A DNA stretch of 64,000 bases from Candidula unifasciata (taxonomy: Eukaryota > Mollusca > Gastropoda > Stylommatophora > Geomitridae). The position numbers and the translations under genes were made by a program. The stretch lies in contig CAJHNH020000558.1 in NCBI GenBank assembly GCA_905116865.2, forward strand, positions 1,215,114 to 1,279,113. Reading direction: 5' to 3'. This document shows positions 56,145 to 64,000 of this stretch, piece by piece. Positions within the stretch are counted from its first letter, which is position 1; each line of letters begins with the position of its first letter. A model generated the notes under the pieces. That model worked only from the letters and a program-made list of their open reading frames with translations, had not been told where the DNA came from and made no database searches.

Positions 56145-56605
56145 TTATTTTTCAAACTTTCCTAGTAAATCAAACAACTCCCCGGTCAACCATACACTAA
56201 AACTCTACAATCGTTTTTTCAAGCAACTCGCCTCTCTGCGATACGCTGAAACTCCACTAGTATTTCCACACTACAAGCATTTCCACAATCGTTTTTCAAG
56301 CAACTCGCCTCTCTGCGATACACTGAAACTCCACTAGTATTTCCACACTACAAGCATTTCCACAATCTTTTTTTCAGACAACGCTCCAGTTAACCATGTA
56401 CTGAAACTCCTAACAACACGCACACAAACGTTTTTCAGACATCTCCCTAGTCAACCATACACTGAAACTCTACCAACATTTCCAAAATCGTTTTTCAAAC
56501 AGCTCACTTCTCAGCCATATACTAAAACTATATTAATACTTCCACAAACGTATATCAAACAATTTACCTTTCAACGATATACTAAAACATTTCAACAAAC
56601 GATAT
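56145..56605 (+). repeat. Degenerate tandem repeat, 60-77-bp units, about 6 copies
   Basis: Each unit has tttttcaa-caactc, then atacactgaaactc and an atttccacaatcg end. The second and third units are close to identical (about 77 bp); the rest are diverged. Confidence 0.8.
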
Positions 56606-57404
56606 AACCAGAACTGAATTGCCAGTTTGCACCCAAACCAGTTAAAAATGTAACTCGTCTTGTTGACCCACGTTTGGCTATTGTTGCCTCTGGACATGCC
56701 AGTGGCCAAGCAAGAAGTGTTTGGAAGGTTAAAAATACACCAGAGAATTCAAGCTATTCCCATCTTCTCAGAAGGTCAAGCAAACAAGGGCTAGCCAGAA
56801 GAATGTACATATTGCCAAAGCAGGCAAAGAAAGACATTTGTTTTTAGGACTGTGTTCTGATTCAGTTGCTGAGCAGCCATCGCTAAGCGTATGTTCAGTG
56901 TGTTGTGGATCTTTCAGCAGGTTTCATTATATCATTATAGATCGACTTTTTCCCCCTAGCCTTTACAACTTGAACATGCGAAAGGGAACGTGGTGTTTTG
57001 TTTACCAAGCAATTGTAGAGCACATTAAATAACTCAATGAACGGTTCTTTCTGAACTGAGCATAATTCACGTATGAGTTCAGAATAGAAAGTCGAGTGAC
57101 TCTACAACGTGCTAGGTTATCATGGCAGAAATGTAAGTAAATTAATTACTACCAATTTTTCATTGGGGGGGGGGGGGGGGGGTTGTGATGTTGCGGCAAA
57201 CCTCTTCAAAATTTGACACTGAGGCGGAATGGATACTAACAAATAGAGTTGCAAAAAAAAAAATGATCATGTTATCACGTTATCACGCAAGTGCGTAGAA
57301 ATTGAAACTATCACAAAATATGAACAAATTAGTTTGATAATTAACAACGCTGCGAAATGTTGAAAATAGACGTAGTAAAAACTGGCAACAACAATGCATG
57401 TGCG
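56606..57404. other. No gene recognised
   Basis: A G-run at 57165-57182. ATGGCAGAAAT followed by gtaagt at 57121-57137 looks like a first-exon end but has no supported partner. Confidence 0.35.
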
Positions 57405-58090
57405 AACAGTGTTAGGAGAGGTCCCAGAAACCGTCTTCAGTCATTAGACTATATTTATGGCCGGGTTATATGGCGGCCCCTGGTAAGAGCCAGAGTAGGA
57501 CTTCAAAATAACGAAAAATTACATCCTACAAAGGGGATGACTAGTTACAGTATATAAACGCGACAAAGACTTGACTGACTGACTTTCTACCCCACCAGGA
57601 CATCACACAAGCGATAAACACCCGATGACACAATGTGCCACCATGTGGGTGAGGATCACCGCGAAGAGGTCCCAGAAACCTCTTTTAAGCGTTTAGGCCA
57701 TTTTTATTGCTAGGATGCATTGCGGCATCTGGGAAGAGCCAGAGTAGAGCTTCAAAAAACTTTAAAATTTCATCCTAAAAAAGGACGGCACATAATATAC
57801 ATGTTAGATGAATCAAAGACTTCCAGGCATTTATAAAAGACTTGACTGATTGACTGACTTTCTACCCCACTAGGACATCACACAAGCGATAAACACCCGA
57901 TGACACAAAGTGCCACCATGTGGATGAGGATCACCGTGGAGAGGTCCCAGAAACCGCGTTCAGACAATTGGCCATATTTATGGCTTGTCTATATTGCGGC
58001 CCCTGGCAAAAGCCAGAGTAGGGCTTCAAATAAAGAACAATTTCATCCTAAAAAGGACGTAAAGGGTTTTGTAGCTCTATGAATAAAAGA
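57405..58090 (+). repeat. Repeat L: three tandem copies of a 250-275-bp element
   Basis: gaggtcccagaaacc recurs near 57418, 57667 and 57941. Each unit then has tttatggc, cggcccctgg, agccagagtagg-cttcaaa, a TGAC run and catcacacaagcgataaaca. Single copies lie at 33395 (-), 58620 (-) and 59755 (+). The TGAC run resembles a tail, so it may be a head-to-tail SINE or a unit of another element. Confidence 0.8.
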
Positions 58091-58609
58091 CTTCCAGGGC
58101 ATCATGAGGAAAAAGAAATCGTGAAGGATTCATGCTGGGAAAGAAATTATGCAAAAGACATTTGACATTAGGCTGTTTTATAAGCCAGCCTATTTACTGA
58201 GAAAGCCAGTTTGGCTGAGAAAGGGGAAACAAGCATAGTGTATACCTGGATCCAGATAACTGCCTGGATTTTTTACAGATTAACAAGGGCATGTATCAGT
58301 TTAACAGAAGTAACAGGATGATCCGTGTTATTGCCCTTGTACCATTGTTAACATTGTTTTTTAAAAAAAAGGACACGTCCTACCTAACACTAAACTGCAG
58401 ACATAAAGTTCTTACATTCTTTTATGTTAACCCTAATTTGTTACGCATGTGTACTCACAGAAGATAATAATTATAAAATAAAAAAATCATGTGAACAATA
58501 ATGATAACATGATTTTTAGCTTGGTGTGTTTACAACTCATATGTGATGTGATTGTGATGTAGATATATAACTGTTCCCCATGTGGGACGAATTTTCTTTT
58601 TTTTTTTTT

Positions 58610-58790
58610 TAATCATTCTGAAGTCCCACCCTGGTTGTTGCCGGGGGCCGATAGAATAACCTAACGGCTGAACGAGACTTATGGGACCTTTCCACGGATG
58701 ATCCTCATCCGAATAGTCGCACTTTTTGTCACCGGGTGTTTATCATTCTGTGTGGTCAGTGGGATAAACAGTCAGTCAGTCAGATAACTG
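58610..58790 (-). repeat. Repeat L, diverged copy
   Basis: cattctgaagtcccaccctg through cttatgggacctttccacgg and ggataaacagtcagtcagtc match in inverse orientation. Confidence 0.6.
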
Positions 58791-59206
58791 CTCGATATCC
58801 GTACCCGCATAGGAATGCAGGTTGCACCAGGCTGGTCTGACCGCTACGACATTTCGTAGACTTGAACATGGTCGCTAAATTAGTATTTCTACTTTCCATG
58901 CTAACCTACTTCCCTTCCCCAGGCAATGAATTGATGCGTAAATGATGTGTTGGAATAAATTCTTCCTCTACTTCGTCTCGCTGATAAGCCAAATTGTGTT
59001 GTAGTCTGCAGTTGGGCTGTGATATCTGTGCCTTTGCGCCCAACACATTGGAATTTAGCCAACTTCTAATTAAACGCACTAAACGATATGCTTGGTAGAA
59101 GGCATTTAGTCTAATACCCCCCCCCCTCCCGGCACCGGAATCCACATGGCGGTTGGCAAGAATGACAAGGAACTGTTTGCGGTACATACCAGCATATAAA
59201 GCCACT

Positions 59207-59410
59207 GTGATGTAGCGGCTAGAGGCTCGCCTGCAGATCCGCAGGTGATGGGTTCAAATCGTTAGCCGAGTTTTTTCTTACATGACCTTACCTCCCAGGT
59301 CAAACTAGCTTTATATACGTCATGGGAAGTAAAGGTGATATTGTCCACATCACATCTATGCCATATGCCAGACGCGCCGAGGGCCTGTAAATGGATCTTT
59401 ACTTACATTC
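59207..59410 (+). mobile_element. SINE-A copy
   Basis: gtgatgtagcggctagaggc head and aggtgatgggttcaaatcgt B box, with a shortened body. Confidence 0.7.
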
Positions 59411-59554
59411 CAGCACGGACAAATCATGAAGACCGCACGTTACTTATTCCTGTTGGGCAATGTCTTCATTTTATTTTCCTTAAAAAACTTCTGTAGTGTC
59501 AGAAAGTTTAGTTCCTCTCTCCCTATCTCTCTCTCGCTGCCCCCCCCCCCCCTT

Positions 59555-59561
59555 CTCTCTA

Positions 59562-59650
<89 letters not shown>
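59555..59650 (+). repeat. (TC)n array
   Basis: About 90 bp of CT units with few interruptions, after a C-run. Confidence 0.95.
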
Positions 59651-59655
<5 letters not shown>

Positions 59656-59749
59656 TTCTGTGGGTGTGTGTTCTTAACAAAAATGCAGGTGTTTTTCCAA
59701 CACTGTAGATGTATGTTCTTTTTTTATGCAACCCATTATAGTATCAGGT

Positions 59750-59945
59750 AGGTAGTTAAGTTTTACCCCATCAGGACATCACACAAGCGATAAACATCTG
59801 GTGACACAAAGTGCCATGATGCAGGTGAGGCCGCTGAAATACCGTTCATATTTAAGGCCCGGCTTTATTTAGGGCCCCCGGCAAAAGCCAGGGTGGGGCT
59901 TCGAAATAACTAAAACTTGCATCCCATACGGAGACAAATAAAGTT
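59750..59945 (+). repeat. Repeat L, diverged copy
   Basis: catcacacaagcgataaaca, gtgacacaaagtgcca, then ccggcaaaagccagggtggg. Confidence 0.65.
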
Positions 59946-60087
59946 GGCTGATTAATATAGTATCAGAAAGTTCAATCTTTAATAAACTGTAGATTTTTTT
60001 TTTTTTGGGGTATGTTTATTCTTTTCTGTTTCTTCAAGATAACTTATTACTGTGTCAAGAAGTTCAGTGATTTAAAACTACAATTAT

Positions 60088-60192
60088 GTGTGAGTGTGTG
60101 TGTGTGTGCGTTCATGTGTAGCTAGTGTGTGTGCGTGTTTGTGTGGCTGGTGTATATGTGTGAGGTGTGTGTGGGGGGGGGGGGGGGGGGGT
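60088..60192 (+). repeat. GT-rich stretch ending in poly-G
   Basis: Impure GT units then a run of about 19 G interrupted once. Confidence 0.85.
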
Positions 60193-61036
60193 TAAGGAAA
60201 TTCATTGTGGTGTCGAGAAAGTAAGTTTTCTCCACATGTAAACTTGAGGTTGTTTTCCCCGTATGCATTCCTTTTTTGGCAGTGGGCCTTGAATAAAAGC
60301 AACCATGCTCCGCTGTATGAAATGTGTTTAATTACGTAGATTAAAAGTTTTCGAGTTGCTGAGAAATTTTAGTCAATAATGAACCAATGAATATACCTTT
60401 AGGTGACCCTATTATGTGAAATAACTTTACACACAACAATAGAAAACGATAGAATTAGAGGTATGAAATGTTGTTTAGAAGACAGCTAAAGCACTGAAAG
60501 TTCTGATCAGACGGATAATTAATGTGAAAGCGCATTTAAAATACATTTGATATCTTTCTGTGTCATGATAACCAAGCGATAACCACGAACTGAATTCGTT
60601 TCCGAAATCTGGCTCATAAGTTAGGCAGTTACGAATAGAGAACTGGAGATCATTATTTTACGAAAATTTGAAGAAAGCACGTAATGAACGCTATATAATA
60701 CGAAGCTAGGGCACCGACTCCGCAGTAAACAGATTTGTGGACAGAATACCCTTCTCGCATTAACAGTCTAGAAGTGCAAGTTACCCTAGGCTGCATCTTC
60801 GTGAAATGTAATTTAATCTTTTCAGAGATTAGAAAATAGATCCGGTTCTGCATATTTGGTACATCGTTCTTGAACACGTTGTGCGTCAAACAAAATAACC
60901 TTACAAACACTCAGCGTTTGTGGGACCCATTGTTGGAAGCTACTTTTTTCTCACTAACTTACAGATCATGTTGAGAAAGGTGGAGACAGACATACTTCAA
61001 AGGTCCTGAGTAGTTGTCATCCTTTGGATATTTTCT
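60193..61036. other. No feature recognised
   Basis: No coding motif or repeat match seen. Confidence 0.45.
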
Positions 61037-61345
61037 CCAGGTAATGCCGGTGTACTGGGAAATGAGCAGTCAGAGAAACTGGCCGGTTCTGCACCACTTG
61101 GTGGCGAACTTATGTATGACAAGCTGGATGTTGTGAGAGCCCATTGGGAGCTAGTGAATAGTGCCGAAGCACAGATATATTATCACTGTCTGAGGTGTTA
61201 TAATGGGATCTGGCCGACGCTCGACACTCAGGAGAAAGGCGAGACGAATATACAATCAGATAGTTACTGGCACCCTCAGAATTTGAACTCTTCGCATTTA
61301 TTTTGGAACTTCAGCTGGCCAAACAGACATGACATGTGTAACTTT
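61037..61345 (+). mobile_element. LINE-T coding end: RNase H C-terminus
   Basis: Reads GNAGVLGNEQSEKLAGSA, the last RNase H motif (usual form PGHAGVxGNERAD), followed by a linker and TLDTQEKGETNIQS. The usual His and Asp are replaced by Asn and Lys/Glu positions, so this copy is decayed. The later part matches the LINE-T modules above. Confidence 0.6.
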
Positions 61346-61369
61346 ATTAGAGATACATCGGTTACGTAA

Positions 61370-61560
61370 TTTTTGGCTCCCAGGTCGACCCAGGTCGACC
61401 CAACCTTGATCGGGTAGCAGGTAAAGTCATGGGAAGTAAAGGCGGTCGATGTGATGTTGATCACATTACCTACCGAGTACCGATTGCTCTATAAAATAGA
61501 TCTAGCTCAATACATCACATAATAAGCCCCAAAACGTGGAAAAGGGTCCATTACTTCACT
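61370..61560 (+). mobile_element. SINE-A body with a short duplication
   Basis: caggtcgacc occurs twice in a row, then gtgatgttgatcacattacc and taccgagtaccgattgctct. Confidence 0.7.
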
Positions 61561-61631
61561 ATCTGCAGCATTGTCTATTCATGGCTTGTGCTGATGTCAC
61601 AACGTTCTTTTGCGGTTTGTGGTTGCAATAT

Positions 61632-61990
61632 CTTCTTCTTCTTCTTCTTTGCGTTCGGTTTCGTATGCTCAGATCAGACCATCAGGTGGGTTGCCTCTAT
61701 AAACTCGCATGTCAGCTGCAGGTCCTGCATGGTTCCCCATAGCTTGCTCTGCACACTTTGCTCTTGAGGCCAGGTGTCTTTTCGAAGTTGCAGGTAGAGT
61801 GGGCAGGTCTGCAGAATGTGCTGACGTGTTTGTAGTCCTGCTTGACAGGCACACTGTGGGGACTGTACAATATGTATTTTATGCATGAGGTAGTTGAGCC
61901 TGCAGTGTCCTGTTCGTAGACGGAAAATTGTTTTGATAAGTGTTTTGATTTCTGGTAATGACAATGAATGGGCGTGTTGTTTCTCCTTTG
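61632..61990 (-). pseudogene. LINE-Y C-terminal fragment
   Basis: The minus strand reads IFRLRTGHCRLNYLMHKI, then CACQAGLQTRQHILQTCPLY, then LQLRKDTWPQ and CEFIEATHLMV before a stop. This is the zinc-motif end region found after RNase H in Jockey/CR1-like and I-like LINEs. A GAAGAA tail follows (plus strand tcttcttcttcttct, 61632-61648). Truncated on its 5' side near 61990. Confidence 0.75.
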
Positions 61991-63124
61991 TTCCATTTGT
62001 TGCAATATAATATGAAGCTTACTTACTTTACTTTTTCCTTCCACGTATGCCGCTAAGCGTTGTGGGGAGATGCAAGTTCCTGTCATAAGCAAGGCGGGCA
62101 GCATATGAAGCTAAACAGATCAATATTGTGTGTGTGGTTTGATATATGTTAATTATATCAGCATAGAAAGTAAATAATCCTTTCAAGCATTTATAAAATG
62201 GGATACAGCACGTGGGGAGAAGGGGGGGGGCAACATGACACTGCATTTAGGAGATATACACTGAAGAGGATCTGTTAAACAGGGAGCTTAGGCCCCTCTC
62301 CCAAAAGAAATTGAGGCGATTTGGGCTGGCGTGTTGGAAACGCGGTAAAGCCCCATCCCACCCCCACCCCAACCTCCCCCTCTAAGCCACACCAACACCC
62401 AACCATGTAGAGACGGTCTTTTTTAACGTGTTTGTTTTTTAGTTTCATATAATCTATATAAATACAAATGTTTTTTTTTTCCTAATCATTATTCTCCGAA
62501 ATCTCTTTACCGATTGCTTTGAAATGTCTATAAAGGGCGGCATTCGATTATTTTCTGCCCCTAGTAGGCGAACTTTGACTGTTGACCTCAGAGATCTGCA
62601 TGGAACTGTATGAGATAATAAATTACTTCGTTATGGGGACGAAGAGTTGTGGAAAGAATATATGGATATGTAAATATGTGGAAAAAAGAACAAGTGATAA
62701 TTACAAGTTGTAGGAATAATAAGAGAGTTGTTTAAAGATTGTGTGGGACAGAAAAGATATGGGAACAAAAATTGTTGATTAGTGAGGACTACCATCAGAA
62801 CATTCCGGACAGATCCATAGGTTCTTAGATCCTTTCCTCGATAGCTCAACAAGCGCAAAACCACAAATGACGCCCGTTCTGTGATGATTAATCGGGTAAT
62901 TAACTACACGAGTCCTGCCCTTGATGGAATATTATTCTCTGGCTGCTCCAGGCTGCCCTTCCATATCCACCACTCTCGACACGATCTTCTTCACGATATG
63001 CATCTCATTTGATATTAATGACATCACTACTGCCCATGTGAGGAAAATCACAGTAACCGCCTTGCCTGCAAGACTAATCTGTTCATAGTAGCAGCAGTGG
63101 TAGAATTAGCAGAACTGTAGTGGT
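61991..63124. other. No gene recognised
   Basis: G-run at 62222-62230 and C-rich stretch near 62350-62400. Nothing assigned. Confidence 0.4.
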
Positions 63125-63345
63125 TGAATTTGTGGTTGGCCGAGTGGTAACAACATCAGGCTTTCATGCGGAAGACCTGGGTTCGACTAACGGTAAAGTG
63201 ATGGAGTTTTTCTGTCGGGGGCAAAATATAACATCCTAACATAAACAGTCCATGGCGACAACACTAGCCATACGGCCCTACATCCTCAGGCTCACGACTC
63301 CCTGTCTACACAGCCCTAAAAGGTGGCAGAACATAGAGTAGTGAT
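63125..63345 (+). mobile_element. SINE-C copy
   Basis: gtggttggccgagtggtaac is an A-box head, gaagacctgggttcgactaa the B box, then tacatcctcaggctcacgac. Confidence 0.7.
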
Positions 63346-63399
63346 ATATTTTTAGTTGTTGAGGTGGTGGTAATGGTAGTAGTAGTATTACTCGTACTT

Positions 63400-63548
63400 G
63401 ATGGTGATGTAGTAAATATTACACTGGCTGGTTTTACTTCACATTACAATTCCTGCTACCCATTTTATTCTGGGTGGACACGGATGCCAAAGTCAATTAG
63501 AAAAAAATATCGTCAGGTGATAAATCTCAAATTCTTCGGAAAGGGAGA
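63400..63548 (-). mobile_element. SINE-A fragment
   Basis: gatgtagtaaatattacact then ctacccattttattctggg and tgataaatctcaaattcttc. Confidence 0.5.
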
Positions 63549-64000
63549 GAGGAATAGTCGATGGATTCGGTAAGGAGGTGGGAGGGGAGGAAGAAACTGT
63601 TCATTACGATAGCTCAAAACGTAATTTTAAAATGTTCATTTCTTTTAAAAATTATTTATATTTTAATAACACTGCATCATTTATTCCTCTTATCATTTTA
63701 TCTTGCAAATTTCTTGGATATTTAGAAGTACAGTAGTAAGCTTTACTTTCAGTTGAAAAATAAAAAGGCTTTAGCATGTGATAAACAAATAATCAATTTT
63801 TTTCCTTAGTCCTTATAATACAATCTAAATGACAACTAATATAGAGACACAGTTATATGTTGCGTGTTCTAAAGTCGGCAACTAAACTATCTCTATATCT
63901 GCGCAGACGATGATTGTGAAATTAACAATTTTAGACACTTGCGATTTATATTTTCTTGCTTTTACATTTAGCAAGACTTAGCTACAGCAACGTGTGGCCC

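Noticed and set aside
57113..57140. ATGGCAGAAAT followed by gtaagt as a first exon of another gene
   Set aside because: Only four codons and no downstream partner exon seen; chance match is likely.
61712..62104. 130-codon minus-strand frame
   Set aside because: Shadow frame of the LINE-Y fragment, whose conserved motifs are in the other frame.

Overview
This is non-coding-rich animal nuclear DNA. It holds one recognisable multi-exon host gene, five introns-and-exons wide on the + strand, in a bed of transposon fragments, tRNA-derived SINEs and microsatellites. No ribosomal RNA, intact tRNA gene, bacterial operon or CRISPR array is visible. Spliced exons with GT-AG borders, LINE tails, hAT-like miniature elements and very long tetranucleotide and trinucleotide arrays fit a metazoan. 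The mix of repeats suggests a mollusc, probably a gastropod. That assignment is impression and inference, not proof.

The host gene runs from about 25952 to the poly(A) signal at 49081. Four GT-AG introns with matching phases join a start exon (25952-26057), a second exon (32586-32935), two microexons of 22 nt (42879-42900) and 25 nt (45789-45813), and a 2,046-nt terminal exon (46965-49010). The deduced product is 847 residues. It has about seven exposed N-terminal residues, one glycine-rich membrane helix (about residues 8-33), and a long, apparently disordered cytoplasmic tail. The tail holds an Arg/Ser-rich basic block, an 83-residue internal duplication, proline-rich SH3/WW-type stretches, a duplicated NID-x-II-x-LRKE motif, and a polyproline C-terminus. 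I do not recognise the family. An extra exon at 35136 is either an in-frame 51-nt cassette or a terminal exon giving a short 171-residue isoform.

Intron 1 contains a 2,981-bp 5'-truncated non-LTR retrotransposon of the RNase H-bearing I type (28776-31756). It is flanked by a perfect 13-bp target-site duplication (28763-28775 and 31757-31769), has one frameshift in the RT domain, and keeps its catalytic motifs.

Region by region: 1-25.9 kb is repeats upstream of the gene. It has a 40-bp minisatellite, many SINEs, LINE C-terminal fragments, two hAT-like miniature elements, a 1.4-kb GTAT array, trinucleotide arrays, and a 53-bp tandem array just before exon 1. Introns 1-4 (26-47 kb) carry more of the same, plus 42-bp and 55-bp minisatellites and large GA and CTT arrays. 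From 49.1 to 64 kb there is no supported host gene: LINE fragments, SINEs, a 52-bp tandem array grown out of a LINE fragment, and three tandem copies of a roughly 250-275-bp dispersed repeat.

Repeat family letters (SINE-A, SINE-B, LINE-R and so on) are labels used only here. Their members were grouped by eye, and element edges are approximate unless a target-site duplication is given.
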